Shown piece after piece: positions 22,624 through 33,790 of a stretch of DNA of 64,000 bases. Made by a program: the position numbers and the translations under genes. Each line of letters starts with the position of its first letter. Within the stretch, counting starts at the first letter, position 1. The notes beneath the pieces were generated by a model. It searched no databases and was not told where the DNA came from. It worked only from the letters and a program-made list of their open reading frames with translations. Source of the stretch: Armigeres subalbatus (lineage: Eukaryota; Arthropoda; Insecta; Diptera; Culicidae); assembly GCF_024139115.2 (NCBI RefSeq), contig NW_026943218.1:57922-121921 (forward strand), in the 5' to 3' direction.

Positions 22624-25546
22624 TATTTGTTATGTCATAAGAAATTTTTACAATAAAAGTTTTTGAAAATAGTTTTAAAATTAATTCTCCTGCTCTCCAT
22701 AAAAACCCAAAATAATCAACTTACTTAATTCATGGTAGTTTAAACGGTTGCATTTCTAGCCTCCCCTATACTGTGGTTTCTTTTTACAGAAAAGTTTAAT
22801 TTTGTGTCCATCCTGCAATCCTATTTCCAGAAGGACGACTTCCGTCGTCCTGTAAATAGAATTGCTGAAGTAAGACGAAGATCACCTTCTACGAGGGACA
22901 ATTTACTGTGATTTCTCACAAGCGCGGAGCTGGCTGGCGATGGTCGATATTATTGGGTCAACTGGAACCCGCCAGCAAGCACTCCTCCCGGCTCTCGGAG
23001 GAAGTAGGAAAAGTTTTCCCCGAACAATTGGCGCCACTGTGCTTCGTTTGGACTGCACTATACCTTTTTGTTTTGCTTCTGGTGGAGCAACGGTTTGTCG
23101 GGAACAAAACCGTTTGCTATCTACGGTACATTGAAAAGTACAGAAGTGAACGAAAACTAAATGAAAGTTATTCTATTGCTAGCGTTCGAAGCCAGAATCA
23201 TTAAAGAACAATTGCCAGTTGTTTATGATCTGCATGTATATCTTACTCTGATTGCTCTATCTGTGATCAAAACAAGAAAGCAATCAATGCAAATGATAAG
23301 AACAAAAACAACTCTGAAAAGTTATTAGCGTAACAATAGGAGCACCAAATGAAAATGTGTAAGCGCTGCTAATTTGAAAATTATTACCAGAATTAAGTTT
23401 TCAGTTGGTACAAGGTTTCATGAACACTGTATCAACTATTTTAACGTAGGGGAATAGAATTTGGAAAATAAGGAGAACAACCTTTTGTGCAGCTCCTCCA
23501 TCTTTCCGCCCCAAATGATTAAGTATTACTTAGTCCACTCCAATCGAATAACCTTAGTACGTTGCTAGAATCTGTTGGCTACAAGTGGTGTGAAAAAATA
23601 AATTCATTTGGTTGGAATGCGATAAAAAAAGAGAATAGAGGGCACTGCCGGAGATGAGCCAGCCTCGGGCTGAAAGTCTCCTAAATAAAGACACAAAAAA
23701 AAGAATAGGGGGCAGAATATCTTCTTCCTATAGGTTTTTTTCAGAACTGAATATTGGGATCAAACTTCAATAACACAGCAAGTCGAGTCAAGTACGAGAA
23801 ACTTAAGACGGCCTAATGTTTAGATGGAAATACGTATCGGAAAAGCTACAATCAATTGGTGGGAATAAATAGGATAGTACTAACTCGTTATATGACATTC
23901 CGCTGAAAAGCTCTTAATAAGTTTCTTATTAACTAGGATCTCCGTGGGAATAGTTAGTTAATAGTTACAACAATTTTCTGAACGAATGAATCCTAGTGTT
24001 AAATAAGAAACTTTGAAGATAAGAAATACAATTCTGGGACAGCTTTATGGAAAAACTCATGACCAAATTCAAAATAAATCTCCTCTCGCAATTTCAAGCA
24101 CCTGTGATTTTATTGTAGTAGAAACATCTGCAATTTCATTTTTTTATTATTCAAATGTCTTGGGTGCATAATACTGAACTATAATAATAACAACGATTTG
24201 CTTTGTCCCCACCGACTATCATGAAGGTTATCATCCCTTATAATCCGAACAAGGGTTATTTTCAATAAGGGTCAGGAACCCGCAATGATTGAATAGTGCG
24301 TTTGCTGCCATATCGATTACACCAATCGAGCAGAAGATCGAATCATTATAAAGGTCAGATTGTTCCATTTCTGTTTCTATCTACATCTACATTTGGAATA
24401 GAACCTGACTACACTGGGAATGGTCTACTATTTGCATATCATTATATATACTTCTTGTTACTCCATTGCGATTCTTGTGAATGTATATGATAAGAATCCG
24501 AAATTGAGGATTGAAACAGCTAGGACCAATGGATATCCGATAATGACGGTCATTTTGTCGCAAAGGAAGTGGAACTCCATCTGGATTATTTTATATCCCT
24601 TTATATGGCATTTGCAAATTTCCCCCTTAGGAGTGGAGACCCAGCACTGGAATCTGAATGCTTACTGGCAATTATTGTACGGATAACATATTCATGAGCT
24701 GTTCCTGTACCTTTATGAGCGGATAACATATTTATGAGCTGCTCAGTTGCATGCGAGTTCTAAGAGCATTATAGCTGTACTGCATACGAACTTCCAACTG
24801 AAAATATACATCGAAGCGGGTGGTACCGCCCTTGGCAATCGAAGCGTGGGAGCCGCCTGGAGGACCAGCTCCGCTTCCATCCGGATGATCGGGTGGTACC
24901 AACCCGGTCATTGAAGCGTGGGTAGGCAAGCTCCTCGCTAGTCGAAGCGAAGTAGCTGCAGTAACGGGACGGTGAAACGGCCGTCAGATCACGACAATGG
25001 CGTGGTAGCCACGCTCCTCGCTAGTCGAAGCGAAGTAGCTGCAGTAACGGGACGGTGAAAGACGGGTGGGCCGTCAGATCAGATCCTAACTCTTAAAGGC
25101 TTGTCGCGTTAGAATCGGTTTTAAAAACATCACATATCGCGATCAGGGGCACAAATCACCAAATCAGCATGCGACAAGCAACATAGTTATTTATGCAAGT
25201 TGCTGCAAAAATATACTATATATAATAGCCCTGTTTGTCTGTCCGGTGACTAGCCAACCAGACGCAACACGCGGGGAAATTCTCACAAAAAAAAATAAAA
25301 TGTTTGACACTTCGATTCTTTTTTACTATCAGAAATTTACTAAGCAGAAAACAAAACGAGTGACAACCTTAGACAACCAGACACAGCATTCGATGAAAAA
25401 ATCACAGACAACAAGCGTTGAAAATTTTGATTTTTGAAAATAAAATACTTGACACGGGCGCTACAGCGTCCACAAATAAACTAGTATATAATAAAGATAA
25501 AAACAAAACCCAGAAAAATATATTAAGCTCTTTTAGTGGAATGTAT
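22624..25546. other. Mostly unassigned region with small repeats
   Basis: A forward frame at 22908-23204 (98 codons) is of moderate complexity but unrecognised. 23640-23705 has GAGATGAGCCAGCCTCGGGC plus CTGAAAGTCTCC and a poly(A)-like end, which I take for a retroelement 3' terminus. 23775-23940 is a copy of the repeat at 3177-3350. A 25-bp word CGGATAACATAT(T)xATGAGCTG is repeated 40 bp apart at 24680 and 24720. Confidence 0.4.
24915..25085 (+). repeat. Two tandem GC-rich units, spacing 83 bp
   Basis: CTCCTCGCTAGTCGAAGCGA and the following GTAGCTGCAGTAACGGGACG occur at 24931 and again at 25014. Both are followed by CCGTCAGATCA. The unit stands out against the AT-rich surroundings. Function and origin are unknown. 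Confidence 0.75.
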
Positions 25547-25647
25547 TCAACCGTCTAAGACGAGTTAAGTACTCTCCATTTAATTCCACCAATTATTGGA
25601 ATTGGTGGAATTAAATGGAGAGTACTTAACTCGTCTTAGACGGTTGA
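25547..25647. repeat. Perfect 48-bp inverted repeat with 5-nt loop
   Basis: The left arm 25547-25594 and right arm 25600-25647 are exact complements, separated by ATTGG. The arm sequence (CGTCTAAGACGAGTTAAGTA, then CTCCATTTAATTCCACCAAT) is the end of the dispersed repeat seen at 3265-3310. Two inverted copies therefore meet head to head. Confidence 0.95.
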
Positions 25648-25741
25648 TTAAAACAAAAGATTTTCTCAGCACTGGTTCATCCAACAAAGCTCGTTGAGCC
25701 AGCTCATCTACTATGAAATAAACATGCTACCAATTTCATTT

Positions 25742-25853
25742 GATTCAGGGAAAATTTACAATGTTTTGAAAACTCATATGTGAATATGTACATTATGTAG
25801 AAGATAATGGTTTGAAAACTGTATCAGAACCCTCAGTACGCTAGACTGGTCCT
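25742..25853 (-). repeat. SINE fragment, target of copy B (left part)
   Basis: AAAACTCATATGTGAATATG and CAGTACGCTAGACTGGTCCT parallel 17870-18005 of the tRNA-derived SINE. The SINE continues at 30418 with TTAGACAACTAAGCT, so copy B interrupts its tRNA-like region. Confidence 0.8.
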
Positions 25854-26579
25854 TAAGCATATGCGGTATTTCGAAAAATTTCGTTTCAGGTGGTTCGAAA
25901 CGAAATTCCGCGGAATTTCGCGGAATTTGAGCATGGCGAAATCTGATTTCTTGATTTCGTTTCGTTTCGTAAAATTTCAAAAATTTCGCTAGAAAAAACT
26001 AGCTTCTAACGAAATTTAACGGAATTCCGCGGAATTTCGAAACAAATTTAAACTTAAACCAGACTTCATATTATCAAAAATTTTGGCTGCGCCGCTGAAC
26101 CAAATCCTAAAGTTGTTTTCAAAATTTACAAATACAAAATTTTCTATTAACGCTTACTACATAACCCCATTCTCAGTTGACAAATACGTATGTAACTTTC
26201 TTCTATAAAACGTCTTCAGTGAAACACTGATTCAAATTAAAAATTGGTGATAATTTTTTTACTATTTGCACAATATGAATCGATCGTGGGACGGCAGTTA
26301 GTCCGGGAGAACGCGAAGTGAAAAAAATCTACCTCGCGTAGCAGAAATTTGTTTAACTAGTGTGCAATAGATCGTGTTTATGCTAATCACGCCAGCTAGT
26401 GTTGGAGAACGCGAAGTGATAAAACTAATGTCTGCATCGAAGAGCACAACATTATTTAATGCGGAATCGATAGTGTTGTAAAAGCTTATTAAACGAAGTA
26501 CATTGATCTTGCGTTAGATTGATTTGCAACACAGTTTTCGTCTTCTTGTTTTCAAAATAACTCCGTTAAAATAAATAGT

Positions 26580-29345
26580 TATTTATTTATTTATCTTTCT
26601 CTTCAGTATTAACTGTACAGACTGGTTTAAAACTTATATGCTAACTAAAAATTTGCCTTAATCTAGTTTTGAATATCGTTCTGCTACAATTCAAATCGAA
26701 CCAATCAATGTCGTTGAGGAGGTTGAAGCAACGTTCAAGCGGATGATTTTGCCCAAACATTGTGAAGTGTCGGACAGACTGGAAGAGCTGACGTTGGCGG
26801 GAGCGACGGGCTGAACCTGAAAGTTAATTTGCTGCAAGAGCTCAGGGCAGTCCACGTGGTAGTTTATAATGTCAAATGCAAAAACCATCTGCAAATCTCC
26901 ACTTGTTGTCGAAGGGTTTCGAGTCGAATCGGTTGACATCGCTCTTCGTAGTGCGGTTAACTCAAAGGATTATTCCACGGAAATCGCCTGAGGGCAAAAC
27001 GAACGAAACGGCGTTGGACCCTTTCAATTCGCGTCATCTGGATTTCGTGATCTGCGTTCTGCATCTGGTAAAACTTATTGAGTTGCATTTCGTCGCATTT
27101 ATCTCCTTACCATTTAAACAACATCAGTTGGCTATGACATCAAGATCTTGTTGCAGCGCAAGACAATTGGTCAAAGATCGAATAATTCGAAATATTTTCA
27201 AATCATCGTTCACGAAGATGATGAAAATCAGCGGCCCTAGATGACTGCCTTGTGGTACTCCAGATGGCGTAGGATATGTATTGGATGAGGCAGTGCCTAA
27301 TTTAACGAAGAATGACCTACCAATCAGGTAAGAACGCAGCCAAAGGACAATCCAGTCAGGAAAACCCAAACGTTCAAATTTATTTAAAGTTAATCCGTGA
27401 GGAACTTTATCGAAAGTCTCCTAAAAGTCGATGTAAATGCTGTCAACTTGACATCTCTTCTCCAGGTTAGAATTCAGCATGCTAGTGTAGGTCATCAGGT
27501 TTGTTACAGTTGAGCGATTTCGTACAAAGCCATGTTGGTAATCAGAGTTAAGAAGGTCTGTCGAATCTGGGGGAGGGTTCGTATTGTACACCGACTTGAA
27601 AAAACTGCGAATAGTTCAGCAGATTCAGCGATATCATTTGATGTAACATCAGCAAAACTCACAGTGGATAACATAGCATGCGATTTTTTTCCTGGTTTCG
27701 ATGAAGCGCCAGAAAGCTGACGGGTTCGATTTAACTTCAATTTGTACATGGTGAACATACTCACGAAAGGTAGACAACACGAGATTTTCCTACTCCGGTT
27801 CAACGGTTCGCAGAAGAGCTCTGTTTGTCGCAGTCCGGTTACGGAAAAACCTGTGGTCGTTTTACGAAGTATGTTACGTCGATGCTGTAGTTCTGCATTC
27901 CACCAGAGTTGCATGTACGTTAGAGTGATTCAAATTTTCACTTTTTCGCTCCCCTATGCTTAAACGATGACATTTGCTGTTTTAATAATCCTCCTAAATT
28001 TTTAGCTGATTTGGATGCAACTAGACTGAGCACGAGCAGTTTGAAGTTTGTATGAAAATTACTATGAAAACAGTCACTTTCGTGGAAAACCGTTCCGTAA
28101 CGTTACTCATTAAGTTCTAAAAATATACGACTTTATTGGCAACATAGAAAATGTTGCAATGATGCGAAACGATTCTGTGCTTGTAAGAAAAGTAATTGGG
28201 GAAATACTGAATCGTGGTAAATTCAATTTAACACGTAAAAGAACAACATCAATATCAATAATGATCAATTTTGTTTTCTTTATAACATTGCTTACAAAAG
28301 TCAGATCACTTCGCAACAACAACTGTCCTATAACTAAGAAAGTATTCTATGAAGTCATCGGGTCGATTACATTTGAAAATTTGATGGGTTGCAACACGGA
28401 ACGGTCTTTTGCTTTAGTGACGATTTCTATAGTAATTTCCATACAAACTTCAAACTGCTTGTGCTTAGTCTAGTTACATCCAAATTAACTAAAAATTTAG
28501 GAGGATTAATAAAACAGCAAATGTCGTCGTTTAAGCATAGGGGAGCGAAAAAGTCAAAATTTGAATCACTCTAATGTACGTCCTCCGAGTTAAAGATCTA
28601 CGAAGAGGAACATACCTGCTTATCGTGTCGAGGACCGCGTTGTAGAATGTTGTAATCGAAATGTTAATATCGTCTCTACTAAGTATCTGGAACCAATCTA
28701 GTGAATTATTTAAGCTCGTTCTTCACAGCCTCGCAGTCACAGCGAGAGAAGTCAAAAACTAAATCCATTTCTTCTACAGAAGATTGGAGATGATGAACCG
28801 GGTTACGAAAGTCCAGGCGTAGAACGAACGGTTTGTGGTGGCGGTCAGGGCTTAAGATTGAATATGGTGTTTCAATAAGCACAGCTTCGTTACTGTCGCT
28901 TATAAATGTCAAGTCAAGAAGTCTTCCGTTCGAATTTGATACAATGCAGATTTGCTTCAAGCCACTAGCAATCAAAGTTTCAGTAAGAGTTAACTCCTGC
29001 TCGGAAGAAGCGTTGGTTGGCAAGTATCCTTCCACTTCGTCATCATATAACCATTTGAGCCTAGGAAGGTTGTCATCCCCAACTACGATTACGGTGTCAC
29101 ATAGGTTAGCTTTGTTGACGATTTTATTTGCACAGTCGGAATGCGCAACAAATTTATCGGGATCACTGTTCGGCCTCAAGCAAATGCCACTGATGTAAAC
29201 GGATGTATGGGTGAGCATAACCTTCACAACAACCTACTCAAGTGTTTCACTCTCCGAAAGATGAACCGACAAACTTGTCAGAGAGCATTTAACTGCGATG
29301 AGAGCTCCTCCACCTCGTTTAGTCGCTTACCAAAGGGCTTCACAT
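26580..29345 (-). pseudogene. LINE ORF2 remnant carried by copy B (AP endonuclease + RT)
   Basis: Reverse-strand order: an endonuclease-like block (29227-28706; SVYISGICLRPNSDPDKFVA-type start, VVGDDNLPRLKWLYDD, SSEQELTLTE, LLDLTFISD, DRHHKPFVLRLDF); a MITE insertion (28573-27921); a linker (27914-27504); RT palm (27369-27124: MGFPDWIVLWLRSYLIGRSF, SGVPQGSHLGPLIF); and a C-terminal block (26939-26691). A short in-frame deletion removes the residues just before the second Asp pair of the Y-A-D-D centre, so it cannot polymerise. The 3' end carries (ATAA)n-type short repeats at 26580-26593, usual for this LINE grade. Jockey superfamily is firm; the named family is unknown. Confidence 0.85.
27921..28573. 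mobile_element. 653-bp hAT-like foldback MITE with 8-bp duplication
   Basis: TIR TAGAGTGATTCAAATTTT continues inward with CGCTCCCCTATGCTTAAACG complementarity on both sides. The flanks are the perfect duplication ATGTACGT (27913-27920 and 28574-28581). The uninterrupted site is seen in copy C near 36150. It has no significant ORF. It was inserted into the LINE cargo after the cargo was acquired. Confidence 0.92.
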
Positions 29346-30417
29346 GAATTACCTTCTCAACTAACCAACGATTCCTTTCCCGTAGCGCTCACGGAGATGC
29401 AGAGCATTCCTCGGTCTCTTATAACAATGAGTGTTAAACTAATTTTCCGCTCCTAATCCTAAATTGACAGTAAGGAGCATCGTTAGGTATTGGTCATAAA
29501 TTGGAAACTCCAATAAGAATAACTTTTTTAATTGATAATTAATAAATTAATAATTTAATTTCATTTACCGAGAATATTATTTAATTGGTGAGCTGTGCAT
29601 ATTTGCTGTTTCTCGGCCAATCATGATTCGCAACTACGATGTTTACAGTTAATCAAGCTATTTGACTATTTGCACAATATGTAAGGAACATTGTAGATTT
29701 GTGGGCATTCCTAGATCTTCGCATAGAATTTGCAAAAAAAAATCCAGAACGGGTTGAAAGATCATTAAAATCAGCTCATACTGACCATAACAGTTGTTCT
29801 CATATGCCAAGGATACATAGACAATAGCTCAATACATCGAGCTGATTCTATATGAGGCTATGGGTCTGTGAAATTCGATCTGAAATACATATCTTTATGC
29901 ATTTTAGAAAAGTGCACAGGATTCTTCTAATGAGGAAAAGTATGTTTGATATATGCGGACGAATAAGAAGGAATAAGTTCTGGCTGTATACTTACTGATA
30001 TAAAACTGGTATAAAATTGGTCAGATTCGGGAGCACATGCTCCACGATGAATTCCTTTGAAAGCGGCAGAAATGCTGGGGTATTGCCTTATCGCCGATTT
30101 ACCACATGCGGCGACTTATGACAGACTGCCTCTTCTGTTGTCATAACTTTGTTAGTCGCAAAACTGTTATTTGACTTCAAAAAAGTGAAATCAGAAATGC
30201 GTACATAATGTAAAACCAATTTAATTAAAATTCCGCGGAAAAAAATTGTTCCGTTTTAAAAAAATTCGAAATAAATGAACCTTAATTTCATATCGTTTCG
30301 AAGTGTCAAAAGTAAATCTATACTTCGTTACGTTTCGATCCGAATCAGCGTAGACATTTTAAATTTCGTTTCGTTTCGTTAGGAAAAAGGGTGTTATCGC
30401 ATACCCTTACTGGTCCT

Positions 30418-30475
30418 TTAGACAACTAAGCTAAAAGTTAAAAAAGGCATCTATCCCGCAGCTTAATTCGTAATG
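30418..30475 (-). repeat. SINE fragment (right part) and target duplication of the next LINE
   Basis: TTAGACAACTAAGCTAAAAG continues the tRNA-like region cut at 25853. The last 13 bp, TTAATTCGTAATG (30463-30475), are the left target duplication of the RTE-like insertion. Confidence 0.7.
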
Positions 30476-32454
30476 GATCACCGATGAGACCTGGAGGAAG
30501 ATAGAGGAGCGAAGAGAAGCCAAAGCCGCGATAAAGCGATCGAAAACCAGAGGAGCCAAAGTCTTAGCCCGTCAACGATACACGGCTCTTGAGAAGGAAG
30601 TAAAACGCTCATGTCGACGGGACAAGCGAGCGTGGGCAGACTCTCTGGCCGACGAAGGAGAGAGAGCTGCCGCAACCGGGGACATTCGCCTCCTCTACGA
30701 TATCTCACGACGCTTAAGCGGGGCGAAGATGAATGCAACGATGCCTGTGAAAGACGCGAATGATCAGTTATTGACCGACCCAACTGACCAGCTGAAACGC
30801 TGGTTCGAGCACTTCGAACAACTTTTTCAAGCGCCAGCCAGGCCATCACCATCTCGGCATGATTCGCCAGGATCCGACGAATAACACGCGTCAATACCGA
30901 AGCTCCATCACTGCTAGAGATTCAAACAGCCTTCCAATGCATGAAATTGACCACAGCCCCAGCGGTCGATCGAATATCAGCCGAGATGCTCAAAGCTGAA
31001 CCCATGACATCCGCTCAACTACTGCATCGTTTATTTCGTAATATCTGGGACACCGCAACTTTCCCGGTCGACTGGATGCAAGGTATCTTAGTGAAGGTGC
31101 CCAAAAAGGGTGACCTGACTGTATGCGATAACTGGCGAGGCATTATGTTGCTGTGTACCGTTCTCAAAGTTCTGTGCAAAATTATCCTAGCCCGAATTCA
31201 GGAGAAGATCGATGCGACTCTCCGGCGGCAGCAAGCCGGATTCCGTGCCGGAAGATCCTGTGTGGACCATATTGTCACGCTCCGCATCATTTTGGAGCAG
31301 GTCAACGAATTCCAAGAGTCCCTTTACTTGGTATTCATTGACTACGAAAAAGCTTTCGACCGTCTCAATCACGAGAATATGTGGGGCGCCCTGAGACGCA
31401 AGGGGTTCCTGAGAAAATCATCGTCCTCATCGAGGCACAGTACGAGGCCTTCTCGTGTAGAGTGCTGCACAATGGGGTCTTGTCCGACCCTATCCGGGTC
31501 GTAGCTGGTGTGAGGCAAGGATGTATTCTATCACTGTTACTGTTCCTCATCGTAATCGATGAGATTCTGGTAGATGCGATTGACCGTGAACCAAACCGCG
31601 GGCTGTTATGGCAGCCTATAACCATGGAGCACCTAAACGACTTCGAATTGGCGGATGACGTTGCACTACTCGCGCAACGGCGCTCTGATATGCAGAGTAA
31701 GCTCAACGACCTTGCCGATCGCTCCTCCTCGGCAGGTTTAGTCATCAACGTCAACAAAACCAAATCGTTGGATGTAAACACGGTGTCTCCTTCCAGTTTC
31801 ACAGTAGCCGGGCAACCAGTGGAGAATGTTGAAAGCTTCCAATATCTTGGTAGCCAAATGGCGTCAGACGGCGGTACCAAGATCGACATAGGCGCACGGA
31901 TCAAGAAAGCAAGGGCTGCCTTTGCGAGTTTAAGAAATATCTGGAAAAACAGGCAGATAAGTGAACGCACCAAAATACGAATTTTCAACTCTAACGTGAA
32001 ATCTGTGCTGTTATACGCTAGCGAAACATGGTGTGTATCAGTGGAGAACACTCAACGGCTGCAGGTGTTCATTAACAGATGCCTGCGGTATATAATTCGG
32101 GCCTGGTGGCCTCACAACTGGATCTCAAACAACGAGCTCCATCGTCGTTGTCACCAGAGGCCGATAACAACAGAAATTCGGGATCGGAAGTGGGGCTGGG
32201 TCGGCCACACTCTACGTAGGGCGGAAACGAAATCTGTAAGCAAGCATTAGACTGGAACCCAGCGGGACATCGCAGCAGAGGCAGACCCAGAGGCTCATGG
32301 CGGAGAAGCCTCAATAAAGAAATAAAAGAAGTCGACCGAAATCTAACCTGGCAACAGGTTAAAGCGATAGCCGGGCATCGCTCAGGATGGAGATCTTTCA
32401 AGTCGGCCCTTTGCACCACCGGAGGTGTACAGGATCCATAAGTAAGTAAGTAAG
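30476..32454 (+). pseudogene. RTE-like LINE, 5'-truncated, with 13-bp target duplication
   Basis: It starts inside the linker between endonuclease and RT (TWRKIEERREAKAA). RT follows with LFRNIWDTATF, KVPKKGDLTVCDNWRGI, QQAGFRAGRSCVDHI, motif A VFIDYEKAFDRLNHENMW (30941-31504), then after a frameshift motif B GVRQGCILSLLLF, motif C LADDVALLAQRRSDM and the distal WWPHNWISNNELHRR block (31381-32250). The 3' end is GGATCCATAAG with three TAAG repeats, a usual RTE-grade tail. The target duplication TTAATTCGTAATG is at 30463-30475 and 32455-32467. Two or more frame breaks (around 30880 and 31390) make it inactive. The same family as 18117-21105, in the other orientation. Confidence 0.9.
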
Positions 32455-32467
32455 TTAATTCGTAATG

Positions 32468-33084
32468 CGGATGCACATTAACATAGAATTCATTTAAATA
32501 CATTTCAATTCTGGTTTTAAGACGAGTTTGCGTCATTTGTTCACCGGAGACATACCCATTTTCCCGCGGTAATAATTAATTGTATGCCAAGACGCGCCCG
32601 AAACAGGTTAGCAATCTCAGCTAAGCAACAGACAAACTAGTTGTAAACATGAGGTGGATAATGCAACGGGTGCTTTTTTAATTGCTGTGCTCAGGAGTTG
32701 CTTCCGTGGCAGGTGTCAAAAGTAAACTTTTCTTTAGCCTTTCTGCGAACAATAGCTTTTAGCAGGAAATGACACTTTTGCTTGGCAGTAATGACTATTG
32801 TTGACTTCTTTTTTCCCCAGGTGAGATATCATAATGTATAATGTTTATCGGCCTTGTATTAGTGTGGCAGAGAATTGGAAGTTTAATTTAAAGTTTTCAT
32901 GCTACATCCTCGATTTAAATTTCATTGGATTATTAGTAAGAAAAGTGAAAATTTCCCAATATTTTAACGCAACACAAAACAGAAAAAAATCATAAAAGTT
33001 AATCAGTGCGACAGAAATTTAGCAAACGTACTCTATACCGAGTGGACTTTGCTCATTTCCACAAACTAATAGCCGTATTTTCAT
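32468..33084. other. No recognisable feature
   Basis: AT-rich sequence. Nothing supported on either strand. Confidence 0.45.
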
Positions 33085-33440
33085 AAAAAATCGAGGGAGA
33101 ATTTTCAGAGAAATTTCAAGTGGAATTCTCATAGGAATTGTGGGGAGAATTCCCAAAGATATTTCTAGGGGAATTTTTAGTGGAATTACTGTGGATTTTT
33201 TTTTAAAGCATAATTTGTTTAATTTTTGAGAAGGAATTTTGTCAACATTTCTGGAGCAAATCTGGGAGAATATTCAAAGACATTACGAAGGAATTTTTAT
33301 GCAATTTTGGGATTGGAATTTTCTAAGGAATTCGGGGGGAATTTATTGAGGAATTCGCGGCTCAATTTTCAGAGAAATTCCTGGTGCATTTTTTGTTGGA
33401 AGTATGTGGAGGAATCAGGAAAGAATTAATGGAGAAATTC
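33085..33440. repeat. Cryptic GGAATT(C/T)-rich degenerate repeat
   Basis: Variants of GGAATTTTCAGAGAAATTCC and AGGAATT recur roughly every 15-30 bp, without an exact period. A 67-codon frame through it (33226-33429) is a product of the repetition. Confidence 0.6.
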
Positions 33441-33639
33441 CAGGAAGGCTTTGCCTATGACGTTTGATTTGTATCGAAGAAATGGTGAGCAATAGCGCTA
33501 ACTTTTTCAAATGGATTTTGTTGTTTTCTCGGAATTATGAACAATATATAGTTACTAAACCAAATTGATCAACTGAACATGTTGTGCCCCTTTTCAAAGA
33601 GCAGAAAATCTGATATTGGAAAAAACGGGGAAGAGTCGT

Positions 33640-33790
33640 TTGGCCGAAACCCATTCGATCGAAAGTCATTTGGCAGAATGCCCTTTGGCCGAATAGGTCA
33701 TTTGGCCGAATAGGTATTTTGGCCGAATAAGTTTTTTGGCCGATCAGGTCAATTGACCGAAAAGGTCATTTCGCCGAATAGGTTGTAGCG
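33640..33790 (+). repeat. GGTCATTTGGCCGAATA minisatellite, second array
   Basis: About nine degenerate units of the same motif as at 6950-7085. Confidence 0.85.

Larger units (their letters stand above)
25854..30409 (-). mobile_element. Copy B of the TAAGGGTATGCG family (hAT-like with LINE cargo)
   Basis: It reads TAAGCATATGCGGTA at the left and, inverted, TAAGGGTATGCGATA at the right, so it is reversed relative to A, C and D. The flanks are the perfect 8-bp duplication CTGGTCCT (25846-25853 and 30410-30417). Inside are the subterminal CGAAA and CCGCGGAATT blocks, a decayed Jockey/CR1-type LINE (26580-29345), and a nested 653-bp MITE. Compared with copy C it lacks about 260 bp near the TAAGGG end and about 600 bp of RT coding sequence. 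The element is non-autonomous, since no DNA transposase frame is present. Confidence 0.9.
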
